Positions 8,586-17,853 of a stretch of 43,612 bases of DNA are shown here, in pieces (position 1 is the first letter of the stretch; every line of letters starts with the position of its first letter). The DNA lies in the IMG/VR virus record IMGVR_UViG_3300025890_000047, positions 1-43,612 of that record. One strand, 5' to 3'. The notes beneath the pieces are model-generated. The model had not been told where the DNA came from, did no database searches, and was given only the letters and a program-made list of their open reading frames with translations. Source of the DNA: a virus. A program made the translations under genes and the position numbers.

Positions 8586-9224
8586 ATGGCTACTGTCGCA
8601 ACACCAAGAACATACTCAAACATCACAGGTAAGACACCTGAGACTGATGAACCAACTCATCTTGATAAGGATGGAGTATCAAAAGAAGCTGGTGCACAAG
8701 ACTTACGCCAAGATATAGATGCGAACAGTATTGCTCAAACTAATACAACTTGGAGGGAGTATGAGGAGAAGAAAGAGCAACGCAATCGTTACTCTGCTAA
8801 CAATCCTCATCTCCAAACACCTTACTCATCACTTGAAACAATAACTATGCAAGCACTAAGACGATACGGGGACATGCACCCTGGAACAGTTGATGGTGAA
8901 GTTATGATGATGTTTGTTGAGTTTGCCAACTTAGTATTGGAAGACTTGAGAGGTCATCCTTATTGGGACAACCCAGAGATAGATTACTACTACCACCCAT
9001 CAGACATCAGGAAAGTACCTGATAACATAATGGTTGCTGGTATGCTTTATCATTATTCCGTTCAGCAACAGTCTAACAAGATTGAAGCCTATGGCCCTAT
9101 GTACTTTAAGATGATGAATAGAATTTTGTACTACAGGAAGTATGGCTCTGGTTCTATAGAGATGTCCCCTTGGGACAGAACTGTAAAGCCTACTGGGACA
9201 CAGTCTTATGACGGGAGTAGATAA
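8586..9224 (+). CDS. Head-tail adaptor (P22 gp4-like role)
   Basis: A 212-residue helical protein with ribosome site AAAGGA. After a polar N-terminal arm of about 80 residues, a helical core appears (MQALRRYGDMHPGTVDGEV, MMMFVEFANLVLEDLRGHPY) and then VPDNIMVAGMLYHYSVQQQS and YFKMMNRILYYRKYG. This size, helical layout and position between capsid and tail hub match connector/adaptor proteins that extend the portal (P22 gp4 type). The stop TAA overlaps the next ATG by one base. Function is inferred from context and pattern; I have not matched a specific family. Confidence 0.65.
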   Translation: MATVATPRTYSNITGKTPETDEPTHLDKDGVSKEAGAQDLRQDIDANSIAQTNTTWREYEEKKEQRNRYSANNPHLQTPYSSLETITMQALRRYGDMHPGTVDGEVMMMFVEFANLVLEDLRGHPYWDNPEIDYYYHPSDIRKVPDNIMVAGMLYHYSVQQQSNKIEAYGPMYFKMMNRILYYRKYGSGSIEMSPWDRTVKPTGTQSYDGSR

Positions 9225-10714
9225 TGTCTACGACTTACGCCCCTTCGGGTGTTAAATACAAAACCTACCCTTACGAAGACTTCCAAGGAATTGATAGTTC
9301 TCGTGATAAGGGAGCTTTGGACACTGGGCAGAAACAGCACATGATCGACATCAGTAATGGCTATGCCGACTGGCGTGGTGCAATGGTGCGTGACCCAGGT
9401 GCTACACAAAGAACTGAAGGTGACAAACTAATTACTCATGTGAACTTCTTTGGTCGTGATCTTGCAATATGGTCTCAAGTAGATGGTGGTGGAATGACAC
9501 TGCAATCTGAAAGATTACACACGGCAGCAGAAGTTTATCCACAAAAAGCAGTCGTCACTTCGACTGTGTATAATGATAAGGTTGTATTCGCTTCACGAGA
9601 TTTCAATATGTACCAGTATGATGGGTTCGTATGGAAACAAATAGAAGCCTTTTCTGATCCTCGCCCTGGCTTTGCTGTGTCAATTCAAAGACGACTTGCT
9701 ATAGCTGGTATGCCAGGAAAGAGAACTGTAATTGATTTTAGTAGAGTGGATGACGAGACTACGTTTACGGATGATGAAGACCCAGCAGCAGCACAGGTTA
9801 CTAAAGCGTCTGACATTGATGTGGGAAACATTATCGGAACTGCTGATGAGATTATGGGTCTGGGGGTATTTGAGAACTCTCGACTTGCTGTATTTACTAA
9901 CGACCAAACGCTAGTTTACAATCTACATCCTGACTACACACAATGGTCTATTGACGATAAAGCCAACATTAAAGTTGGAACAATTAGTCATAACACAATC
10001 ACACAAGCTGGTTCAGACTTATTGTTTTGTTCTAGGGATGGCATACATTCTCTGCGTAGAAGTGAAACGAATGGTGTGACAATCTATACTATTCCAATGT
10101 CTAATAAGATTGACCTGACTTATCGTGCTTTACTAAAACAAATTGAGAACAAAGAAGATATATCAGCTTTCTACGACCAAGATGAAGGTCAGTATCATGT
10201 CTTCTTTCCTTTATCAGAACAGCTTACAAAAAGACTTACACTTACACTTAACCCTATTCAGGGTGGTGAAAGTAAGTGGAGCACTGGCGACTTCCTTAAC
10301 GCCAGATGTGGAACACAACTAGGTGGTGTTACTCTTATGGGAACTCCTGGTGGTGTTTGGGAAAGACGAAAGATCGAAGACGAATTAGATTTTAGTCCTG
10401 AGATGGTAGTGATAACGCCAATCCTATGGCAAGGAGCTATCAACGATATTAAGGAGAGTTACTCTTTTATACTACAAGCAACAGGAAAAGGAGAGCTTCA
10501 AGTCGAGGCTTTTGATGAGCGAGGCAGATACTTGTCAGCCATTCAGTTCACCATCACAGAAGGTGGTGTGGACGACAACTTCCCTGATGTTCCGTTAAGT
10601 AGACAGTATGAAAGAAAATTTGAACATAGATACCGAGGAGTTCAGTTTCGCTTTACAACAAAGGGTAAAGGGTTGCTCAAAATTATCGGTTTTGCAGTAA
10701 ATGTGAGGACTTAA
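9224..10714 (+). CDS. Tail hub / DNA stabilisation protein (P22 gp10-like)
   Basis: A 496-residue protein likely forming the hexameric hub that plugs the portal-adaptor assembly and holds fibres. The sequence alternates short beta blades with features typical of gp10-type proteins: FQGIDSSRDKGALDTGQ and YADWRGAMVRDPGATQRTEG at the start, then repeated blade strands (VVTSTVYNDKVVFASRDFNMY, RRLAIAGMPGKRTVIDFS, SRLAVFTNDQTLVYNLH, GSDLLFCSRDGIHSLRRS) and a beta-sandwich C-terminus (GKGELQVEAFDERGRYLSAI). Gene order adaptor then hub matches P22-type tails. The ribosome site GGGAG lies inside the previous gene. Confidence 0.8.
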   Translation: MSTTYAPSGVKYKTYPYEDFQGIDSSRDKGALDTGQKQHMIDISNGYADWRGAMVRDPGATQRTEGDKLITHVNFFGRDLAIWSQVDGGGMTLQSERLHTAAEVYPQKAVVTSTVYNDKVVFASRDFNMYQYDGFVWKQIEAFSDPRPGFAVSIQRRLAIAGMPGKRTVIDFSRVDDETTFTDDEDPAAAQVTKASDIDVGNIIGTADEIMGLGVFENSRLAVFTNDQTLVYNLHPDYTQWSIDDKANIKVGTISHNTITQAGSDLLFCSRDGIHSLRRSETNGVTIYTIPMSNKIDLTYRALLKQIENKEDISAFYDQDEGQYHVFFPLSEQLTKRLTLTLNPIQGGESKWSTGDFLNARCGTQLGGVTLMGTPGGVWERRKIEDELDFSPEMVVITPILWQGAINDIKESYSFILQATGKGELQVEAFDERGRYLSAIQFTITEGGVDDNFPDVPLSRQYERKFEHRYRGVQFRFTTKGKGLLKIIGFAVNVRT

Positions 10715-10717
10715 AAA

Positions 10718-12547
10718 ATGGCGAGACTTAGACAACAGCATCCTCAGAATTATGTGAACTCTGGAAATATCCACACAGATTTTGAGAACGTAATCAGATA
10801 CGTCAACTCAGCAGAGCTTGGTGACAAAACTTTAGGCGAACTCTTGGGAGTTCTCTTCAATGAAGAGGGTGTCTTCCGTGGCCCTATTGAAATGCGTATT
10901 GACGCTAACTCAGGTATCCAATACCGAGTTGGACAATACACAAGTGCTGAAGATGGTTGGATAACAATCGCAGACATCACAACCTTTAGAGGAACTGCTG
11001 GTGCATCTGTTGGTAATGTTGAGGGGCCATTCTTCTTCAACAGGCAAGACCTTGTTATTGGTGGGCCAGTCGCATCTATTGCTATAGGTTCTGGTGGATC
11101 GGGTTATACGGCTGCTCCGACTGTAACAGTAGCAGCACCAACTGATAGTTCTGGTACGACTGCGACTGCAACGGCAACGATTGATAGTAGTGGTGCTGTT
11201 GATGCTATCACAGTAACTTCTGCTGGAAGTCTGTACTCAACTGTTCCGACTATAACTTTATCAGGTGGAAATGGAACTGGTGCTACGGCTACTGCTACTT
11301 TGGGTGCTGCTGTTAATGTCGTAAGTTACTCATTCGATCCATCCACAGAAGATATTAATGTGTATAAGAACGGAGTTCTTCTGCACGATACTCTTAGTGA
11401 TGGTGGGGTCGCTCAATATACAAAGAATACAACAAACAATACTGTAACTGTTAGCACTACTCCAGCAGTAGCACTTGGAGATAAGATAACAATCTTCTCA
11501 ATCAGGTCTCAGTCTGTAACTAACTTCCGTAGAGAAGACAAAGCTATCTCTGGTTCAACTACAGTCGTGGCGTTTGTTCATACTGATGATGAGAAAATTC
11601 TTGTTTGGCGAAATGGTATTCTTCAAGAAGAAGGTGGTAATGCTGACTACTTGGCCTCTGCTGCTGCAAACACAATTACATTTCTTGATACATCTAATCC
11701 GTTAAACACTGGTGATAAGATCACAATAATGACAGTGGAAAACGAAAGTCTGAAGACTGTTGCTGGGTTAATGTTTGAAGATGAATATACCACAAATGGA
11801 TATATCAACTTTGCCAAGGTTTCAGTTACAGATAATCAGATACCACAAATCAAAGTGGCGAACTTATCTACTGGTCTAGCTGGTAAAGCAAACCTAGTTA
11901 GCCAAGCAACAACACCTTTGACTGCTGTTACAGGCGACTTGCATTTGGATACATCTCAGACACCAGCTATCTTGAAGTTCTATGATGGTACACAGTGGCT
12001 TGAGACATCGCCTGAAAGTTCTCTTCCGACTTTCATACAAACCAACGCTGGTCAGTATGTTCGAGTAAACGGAACGGGTACGGCTCTTGAGTATGGTGAC
12101 ATTGACGTATCGGCTCTAGTACCTAAGACTTATATGGGTGCTGCGAATGGTGTGGCTACACTTGATACATCAGGTAACTTGCCTGTCACTCAGTTGCCAG
12201 AAACATTTTCTACAGTATCTATCCCATTCTTCTCAGTGCACGAAGACAGTGCTGCTTCTATATCTAATAAGACTTACTTCTTCACAAGGTTCTGGAAGCA
12301 AACAATAAGAATTGATGGGCTTGCTTTTAAAACAAACGGAGGAACTTGTACTATTCAGTTAGCAGTAGATGGCTCTTTGGTTGGAACGACACATGCTGTT
12401 ACATCAACATTAAGTTCTATCAGCTTGCCTACAGTTATTGAGATCAATGCAACAGTCGCTTCTCGAAGATTAGAGATTGTCACAACTAATAACTCTGGTG
12501 GTCAAAGCCTAGAAGTCGTAGTTGCTGCTGCCACTGTAAACGTATAG
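10718..12547 (+). CDS. Tail fibre protein
   Basis: A 609-residue protein. The N-terminal 120 residues have the virion-attachment look of short-tailed phage fibres (NSGNIHTDFENVIRYVNSAE, TLGELLGVLFNEEGVFRG). Residues about 125-205 are a Gly/Thr/Ala-rich beta domain of the SGGSGYTAAPTVTVAA type seen in many marine phage fibres. Two tandem T7-fibre-like repeats follow, each with a motif of the form VYKNGVLL or VWRNGILQEE then GDKITI. After LHLDTSQTPAILKFYDGTQW the C-terminal about 130 residues form a jelly-roll-like tip. It follows the hub gene, so attachment there is likely. Receptor unknown. Confidence 0.8.
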   Translation: MARLRQQHPQNYVNSGNIHTDFENVIRYVNSAELGDKTLGELLGVLFNEEGVFRGPIEMRIDANSGIQYRVGQYTSAEDGWITIADITTFRGTAGASVGNVEGPFFFNRQDLVIGGPVASIAIGSGGSGYTAAPTVTVAAPTDSSGTTATATATIDSSGAVDAITVTSAGSLYSTVPTITLSGGNGTGATATATLGAAVNVVSYSFDPSTEDINVYKNGVLLHDTLSDGGVAQYTKNTTNNTVTVSTTPAVALGDKITIFSIRSQSVTNFRREDKAISGSTTVVAFVHTDDEKILVWRNGILQEEGGNADYLASAAANTITFLDTSNPLNTGDKITIMTVENESLKTVAGLMFEDEYTTNGYINFAKVSVTDNQIPQIKVANLSTGLAGKANLVSQATTPLTAVTGDLHLDTSQTPAILKFYDGTQWLETSPESSLPTFIQTNAGQYVRVNGTGTALEYGDIDVSALVPKTYMGAANGVATLDTSGNLPVTQLPETFSTVSIPFFSVHEDSAASISNKTYFFTRFWKQTIRIDGLAFKTNGGTCTIQLAVDGSLVGTTHAVTSTLSSISLPTVIEINATVASRRLEIVTTNNSGGQSLEVVVAAATVNV

Positions 12548-12556
12548 GAGGTTGAG

Positions 12557-13873
12557 ATGAACGATGATATTGGAATGATTTTAACTCAAGCAATAAAAGC
12601 GTTTAACGAAGACGGCTCTCCACCAAAGCAAAGAGAGTACACTACTAGATCAGGCGTTAAACGATCAGACAACTCTGCGTTCTCTAATGCACTAGACGAC
12701 TACGGCATACTGGCAAACCTACAAAGGTTTATTGCGAATATGCAAGACAAGCCTCATAGCGATGGAGTGCATGGTTTAGTGCCAGGTATTTCTCATCCAG
12801 GTGTAACTCCCAACGCTGCTTTTCTTGGTATAGATTTGGATCGTGACAGAGCCAAGAAAAACCAGATGGAAATTGACGCAGCTAATGAAGAGTTCAAACA
12901 AAAAAGAATTGAGGAGTTATACAACAGACTAGAAAAAACTCCGACTAAAGTTCCAAGCAAGGGAGACATTGAACACACCAATGCTATGGAAGGTAAAGAT
13001 ACAAGTATTACCTATATGCAACCTGGTGAAAAAGTCATGCCTGTTGCCGTTCAGAAACAATTTCCTGAACTTGCTATTGCTGTCGAAGAGGCCATAGGAT
13101 CAATGGGTAAAAACCCACAGCAATTTGTAGTTGGTTCAGACAAGGGTAATTATAACACCAAGACTGGTGTTCAACAATTTGATTGGATGGACGATCTATA
13201 TAAAACAGTGGGTGATTATGGAAAAACAGCAGCCGACTATGTAGCTAATAACCCGTATGCCAAAGCAGCAGCGACTGGTGCACTGGTTGCTGGAGGGCAG
13301 TACTTAGGTGGAGCTTCAGGTCAAACATCTTTGGCATCTGGATTGGGTGCTGGTCTCGGTAGTTATGGTGGTCAGTATTTAGATCAAGCTCTGACAAGCA
13401 AAGACTTCGGAAGCCTCCCTAAGACGGGCACAATTAATTCAAAAGACCTTTCAAGTAGTTTAGGAAACTTGTACGACACAACAAGTAAGTCAGAATTTTA
13501 TGGTGCTTCTCTAGGTGCTGGTCTTGGTGGCATGATGGGATATAAGCCAAATGCTGATGATGTACCGAACCCGTCAGCAAACATAGACACAAGCAATATG
13601 AGCCTAGCAAATGTTCCTATGTCTACTGCACCAACTGTTGGTTTCTTAGAGGGGAATGACAATCCTAATTACTTAGCAAGACCTTCTGCTGAACTGCCTA
13701 TAGCTCCTATGTTCCGTATGCCTAGTGGTGTTTCTTATAAACAAAAAGTAAAAGATAAAGACACTGGTGCTTTTAAATACAGTGACATTGATGAAGACGA
13801 TCAAGGAGGTTTTATGAGAAACCTATCTAGCAGTGCAAGACGTTCAGGATTTGGTAACTCAATCTTAGTATGA
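12557..13873 (+). CDS. Gly-rich virion protein 1 with shared C-terminal motif
   Basis: A 438-residue protein with a strong ribosome site (GGAGG). Residues 100-130 are a charged helix, and residues about 150-180 carry ITYMQPGEKVMPVAVQKQFP, a segment I associate with phage minor virion proteins. Residues 235-270 form an Ala/Gly-rich possible membrane-inserting segment (AAATGALVAGGQYLGGASG). The C-terminus is Ser/Arg-rich and ends RRSGFGNSILV, a motif echoed in the two next structural proteins. It overlaps the acetyltransferase gene by ATGA. A minor or ejected virion protein is inferred from neighbours; no enzyme motif is seen. Confidence 0.65.
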   Translation: MNDDIGMILTQAIKAFNEDGSPPKQREYTTRSGVKRSDNSAFSNALDDYGILANLQRFIANMQDKPHSDGVHGLVPGISHPGVTPNAAFLGIDLDRDRAKKNQMEIDAANEEFKQKRIEELYNRLEKTPTKVPSKGDIEHTNAMEGKDTSITYMQPGEKVMPVAVQKQFPELAIAVEEAIGSMGKNPQQFVVGSDKGNYNTKTGVQQFDWMDDLYKTVGDYGKTAADYVANNPYAKAAATGALVAGGQYLGGASGQTSLASGLGAGLGSYGGQYLDQALTSKDFGSLPKTGTINSKDLSSSLGNLYDTTSKSEFYGASLGAGLGGMMGYKPNADDVPNPSANIDTSNMSLANVPMSTAPTVGFLEGNDNPNYLARPSAELPIAPMFRMPSGVSYKQKVKDKDTGAFKYSDIDEDDQGGFMRNLSSSARRSGFGNSILV

Positions 13874-14316
13874 GGATTAGACCAGCTACCGAAAAAGACA
13901 TTGAAGAATGTGTTGGTCTAGCTCTTGGAATGATACTGGAGAGTTGGTGGCAAGACGAACCATTCAGTTCTGAAAAGATGAGAGACTATGCTTATAAATA
14001 TCTCTTAGATGAAAACAAGTTGTTCCTAGTTGCTGAAGAGGAGGGGACTGTTTATGGGTTCCTTTCTGCAAAAGTTACTTACACTTTTTTTGGTCACTCA
14101 GTACATGGAGAAGAAGAGTTGTTATATGTAGTGCCAGAGAAAAGAACTGGAACGACTGCATTAAAGTTTATGAGAGAGTATGAAAAATGGGCAAGATCGT
14201 TTGACGCAAAACATATCTACTTCGCCCCGACTGCCACACAAAGAAGACAATGGGATGCCCTGTCCAAACGACTTGGATACACATACCTTGGCCCAGCTTA
14301 CGGAAAGAAGTTGTAA
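13870..14316 (+). CDS. GNAT-family N-acetyltransferase
   Basis: A 148-residue protein with the compact GNAT layout: MRIRPATEKDIEECVGLALG start, LFLVAEEEGTVYGFLSAKVT as beta strands 2-4, then EELLYVVPEKRTGTTALKFM, which corresponds to motif A (strand 4 and the acetyl-CoA pyrophosphate loop, here with RTGTTA in place of RGxGIG/A), and a C-terminal FDAKHIYFAPTATQ and KRLGYTYLGPAYGKKL. GNAT enzymes transfer acetyl from acetyl-CoA to amines. Phage GNATs inside structural operons are common but their substrates are mostly unknown. The start overlaps the preceding stop (ATGA), indicating coupling with the virion protein. Confidence 0.82.
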   Translation: MRIRPATEKDIEECVGLALGMILESWWQDEPFSSEKMRDYAYKYLLDENKLFLVAEEEGTVYGFLSAKVTYTFFGHSVHGEEELLYVVPEKRTGTTALKFMREYEKWARSFDAKHIYFAPTATQRRQWDALSKRLGYTYLGPAYGKKL

Positions 14317-14369
14317 GGACGACACTTCCAATTAATTGTGCGACTGTAAAAAAAAGGAAGGGTAATTAA

Positions 14370-16130
14370 ATGGGTAGTTCTCCTGGAGAAGATAGCGAAC
14401 CTGGTGTAAGCCCAGGTCAAGTCACAGCAATGACAGGTTCTCCTGTGGGCACAACTTCTATGGGCAGAAGCGTGTCAGGTATGACACCAGATGAAGCATC
14501 CAAAGCAATGGATGTTGACCAAGCTCTTTCTAACGCTGGGTATAGTTCTGGCTATAAGGGAGTGGAAGACGGAAAGGGTAACAGCGTTACAGATGGTAAC
14601 GGCAACCCAGTTTCAAGTGGAGCCTATGGCAATACCAAGGGACAGGCTGAAGCTGACTACGACTATCGGATGGCAGAAGAAAAGGCTAAAGCCGACTTTG
14701 AAGGTAGGATGTATAATGGGCCACCAGTAGACCCTAATCTAGTCAATATGGCAAAGGGCAACCTTAATACGACTAGATCATTCATAACTAATACACCACC
14801 TGAGTATATGAGCAACATAGGTATTAATCCTTATGAAAACCCTAATTTGGGGCCACTAGGTTCGAGCTATACTTCCTTTAACAATAACCCAGATTACACA
14901 AGGGTAGATGTACCAGATAATTTTATTGGGCCAACTAGGGCTGGTGTCATTAGTGCAGCAGAGTTGCTTGGCTCTAACCTTGCTACAGGCACATCTTATG
15001 CAAAAGGAATGGAGGGTTACAAAGATGGAACCTTTGCCGATCCTTATGGAAGTTTCTTAGGCACAACAGTTGATGAAACTAATAGAGACCTAGCTGCCAC
15101 GCCAGGTGGCCTCAACAACACAGGGTATCTTGACCAATTCCAGGCTGGTTACAACTCCACACAAGACCGAGGATTTTTTGACGGAGTATTTGGTATTAGC
15201 AGTCCAGGAGAGCGAGAGCAATTCGCTGGTAAGGGTGATTTAAATATAGACAAGGCTGGCAACGTAGGATTTCAAACTGGTGCTCAACAGTTTGGCGACT
15301 TTGCTGGTGGGATGATCGCTGGTAAATTGCTTGGCCCACTCGGTATGGGCTTAGACTTTAACACTCAAACAAATTATGGAACCAATGTTCCAGGGTACAG
15401 CAACACCCAATCAACGACTAGCTTTGGTATCCCCGATGCAATAGGTGGATTTCTTGGAAGTAAAGCTGCCCCAGCATTAGGAAGCTATGTAGGTCAGCAA
15501 GTTTATGGAAAGACTGGAAATGTAATGAACGCAGCAAACGCACACTTAGCAACTATGGCAGCAACTCAACCCTTGGTTTCTGGTGGAGTTTCTCAAGGAT
15601 TACAAGCTATGGGTGTCCCAGCTAATAGTGTTATTGGAGCATTGTCTGGATCATCAATAAGTCAAGATGGTACTGGTATTCAAGTTGGCGAAGATGCTTA
15701 TAACGACTTTGAAGAAAGACTTGGTGGTGGCAGTGGCACTACAGATACTGGAGACAATAACCAAGGTACTTCATTAATGAACAATCAAGTGCCAGCACTT
15801 CAAGATCAACTTCAAATATTAGATACGTCTGGAACATATAGTGATGACGCTCAAGACAGTGCTCAAACTATGTTCCAACAAGATCAATTAAAACAATACT
15901 TCGCTAATGGTTCCCCTTCTTCCTTAACAGGTGACGCAGTTATGACTGCTGGTAACAACCCATTGTTTAACGCAAACCCAGCAGTGACTTACCGACAATC
16001 AGGGGGGAAGAATAGAAACTACGGAAATGCTATAAGTAATGCAGTAACGCCTTTACAGGCAAACAACTCGCTTAGTAATGCCTCCAGACGTAGACAGTTT
16101 GGTGATGCAATGCTGGGATTATTTGGATAG
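14370..16130 (+). CDS. Gly/Asn-rich virion protein 2 with shared C-terminal motif
   Basis: A 586-residue protein with ribosome site AAGGAAGG. It is dominated by Gly, Ser, Asn, Thr and Tyr with low complexity at the N-terminus (residues 1-110). Residues about 300-330 and 360-430 contain Ala/Gly-rich possible membrane segments (FAGGMIAGKLLGPLGMGLDF). The end reads ASRRRQFGDAMLGLFG, which aligns with the tails of the genes before and after it. This looks like a minor virion protein possibly ejected with DNA; it is not a recognised family. Confidence 0.6.
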   Translation: MGSSPGEDSEPGVSPGQVTAMTGSPVGTTSMGRSVSGMTPDEASKAMDVDQALSNAGYSSGYKGVEDGKGNSVTDGNGNPVSSGAYGNTKGQAEADYDYRMAEEKAKADFEGRMYNGPPVDPNLVNMAKGNLNTTRSFITNTPPEYMSNIGINPYENPNLGPLGSSYTSFNNNPDYTRVDVPDNFIGPTRAGVISAAELLGSNLATGTSYAKGMEGYKDGTFADPYGSFLGTTVDETNRDLAATPGGLNNTGYLDQFQAGYNSTQDRGFFDGVFGISSPGEREQFAGKGDLNIDKAGNVGFQTGAQQFGDFAGGMIAGKLLGPLGMGLDFNTQTNYGTNVPGYSNTQSTTSFGIPDAIGGFLGSKAAPALGSYVGQQVYGKTGNVMNAANAHLATMAATQPLVSGGVSQGLQAMGVPANSVIGALSGSSISQDGTGIQVGEDAYNDFEERLGGGSGTTDTGDNNQGTSLMNNQVPALQDQLQILDTSGTYSDDAQDSAQTMFQQDQLKQYFANGSPSSLTGDAVMTAGNNPLFNANPAVTYRQSGGKNRNYGNAISNAVTPLQANNSLSNASRRRQFGDAMLGLFG

Positions 16131-16139
16131 GAGATTAAA

Positions 16140-16955
16140 ATGGGTGGATTTGGTGGCAACAGTTCAGGTGGTAGTGGTGGACAAGACATTGTTCAAAGAA
16201 CAAAATCTGCAAGCAATAAGCGTAACTCGCAAAACCAAGGTAATGATGATGGTGGCAACGACAACAATAACCAGTCATCTTCTCAAACTTATGTTGCACC
16301 TAAACCAGTTACACCTGTCACGACTGGTGTAGCTAACGTAGCACCAACAGAAACTGGTGGTGGAGCAAGTTTTGGTACAAACTTTTTTAGCAATCAACCT
16401 ACGGACATAAATCAAAAACAATTTGTGGCTGGTGTTGGAGAAGGAGCGACTAAGGACGACTTGGTTTCTGGCATCCTTGGTGGAGAAGGTGGCATTTATG
16501 AAGGTGCTAGTCCGTTTGCATCTAAAGGCGTTGATAGAACAGTGATGACAAATATGGGTCTTGATGCTGGAGTAGTTCCAACTGATGGAAGTGTGGAAGC
16601 ACAGGCATACGCTCCGAATATTTCAGGTGGAGACCCTGGTGTTGGTCTTCAAGGATTTGGTGCAAAGATGATGGGTGGCGAAGGTCAGGTCATTGGTGCA
16701 GATGGAGTTCCCACAGAGTTTGAAGCATTGCCAACTGATGTTGCTAACTCAGACTTAGTTGACCCAAATGCTATGATGCCTATACCTGGTCAAGCAGTTA
16801 TTGCAGACCAAGCATACAACATGCCGACTGGAATGGGTGCTCAAGGATTTTTCCCTAACTCTACTAAGGCTTATCAGTACCAGACAAATCCTTTTGCTGG
16901 ACGCATGATGAACAAAAGAACTGGGTTTGGCAGAAGTCTATTTGCCAATACATAA
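16140..16955 (+). CDS. Gly-rich virion protein 3 with shared C-terminal motif
   Basis: A 271-residue protein with strong ribosome site (GGAGA). The first 70 residues are Gly/Ser/Asn/Gln low complexity, followed by a Gly-rich domain (GGGASFGTNFFSNQPTDINQ, VSGILGGEGGIYEGAS). The end, FAGRMMNKRTGFGRSLFANT, carries the same basic plus FG motif as the two preceding virion proteins. Its position in the same operon supports a structural role. No homology recognised. Confidence 0.6.
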   Translation: MGGFGGNSSGGSGGQDIVQRTKSASNKRNSQNQGNDDGGNDNNNQSSSQTYVAPKPVTPVTTGVANVAPTETGGGASFGTNFFSNQPTDINQKQFVAGVGEGATKDDLVSGILGGEGGIYEGASPFASKGVDRTVMTNMGLDAGVVPTDGSVEAQAYAPNISGGDPGVGLQGFGAKMMGGEGQVIGADGVPTEFEALPTDVANSDLVDPNAMMPIPGQAVIADQAYNMPTGMGAQGFFPNSTKAYQYQTNPFAGRMMNKRTGFGRSLFANT

Positions 16956-16965
16956 GGAGTAGCAC

Positions 16966-17853
16966 ATGGCTGGTTACGGAGACACATTCTCAAAAATGGT
17001 CGGGGGTTATTATAAGCCCGACAGCAAAGAGGCTGCGTCTGCTTCTCTGTTTGGTAACGCTTACGACTTCTATGATGCGTATACTAGCAAACAAGATGCA
17101 GAAGCACAGAGTAAAATGGACGCTCAGATGCGAGCACAAGCACAGGCCAACCAAGCTGCGATTGCTCAAGCTCAAGCTGAAAATGAAGCTCTAATTAAAA
17201 AGAGGGTGATGAACAGGATTGCTGAATTTGATGGAGCATTGAAAGAAACTTACTCTCGTATGGGTGCTAGAATGAATGTAGACCCAGAAGATATACAAGC
17301 AAACTACGACTTGCTTCGTAAGCAAGGTTATGATGATCTTAATGCAATCACTGATCGTGTATCTTCAACTGGATTTTCTAATGCCATACGAAGGGGCATG
17401 GATGGTTCAGGTCTTTATAAAGATGAGCAAGCTGCTCTAGCAACTAAGCTACAGAAGAACTACCAAAAGGTAGATCAAGCTGCTTTTGATGCTGCAATTA
17501 TGAGAACCAACTCTTTTGCTAATGCAGTGAACTCAGGAAGAGACAAAGCACTTAACGAAGTATCTACTGTATATGGCAAACCTATTGATGCAGAAAAAGG
17601 TTTGATAACAAACAACGCTAACAGCTATATGAACACTGCCTTTAACAATGCAAACAAGGCTTCGACAGCAAGTGCAACAGCTATGAATAATGCCGACACA
17701 TACTTGGGTAACGTAGTCGGAACTATTGATGAAAAAGCTCCAGGTGCTGTAAGTTATCTTCGTGGCAATTCAACAACAGTTGCTGATCCTAATGTTACAA
17801 AGATAAAAGAATTAGAAAAGCAAATAGCAATGATGAAGGGAGCTACTACATAA
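16966..17853 (+). CDS. Internal virion protein, helical (T7 gp14-like role)
   Basis: A 295-residue protein with ribosome site AAGGAG. Residues 40-85 form an Ala/Gln/Met-rich coiled coil (DAQMRAQAQANQAAIAQAQ), and the remaining sequence is helical with a second short coil at the C-terminus (IKELEKQIAMMKG). Size, composition and position just before two larger internal proteins resemble the smallest of the three T7-type ejection proteins, which line the trans-envelope channel. The stop overlaps the next ATG by one base. The assignment is by analogy and not by a motif. Confidence 0.6.
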   Translation: MAGYGDTFSKMVGGYYKPDSKEAASASLFGNAYDFYDAYTSKQDAEAQSKMDAQMRAQAQANQAAIAQAQAENEALIKKRVMNRIAEFDGALKETYSRMGARMNVDPEDIQANYDLLRKQGYDDLNAITDRVSSTGFSNAIRRGMDGSGLYKDEQAALATKLQKNYQKVDQAAFDAAIMRTNSFANAVNSGRDKALNEVSTVYGKPIDAEKGLITNNANSYMNTAFNNANKASTASATAMNNADTYLGNVVGTIDEKAPGAVSYLRGNSTTVADPNVTKIKELEKQIAMMKGATT

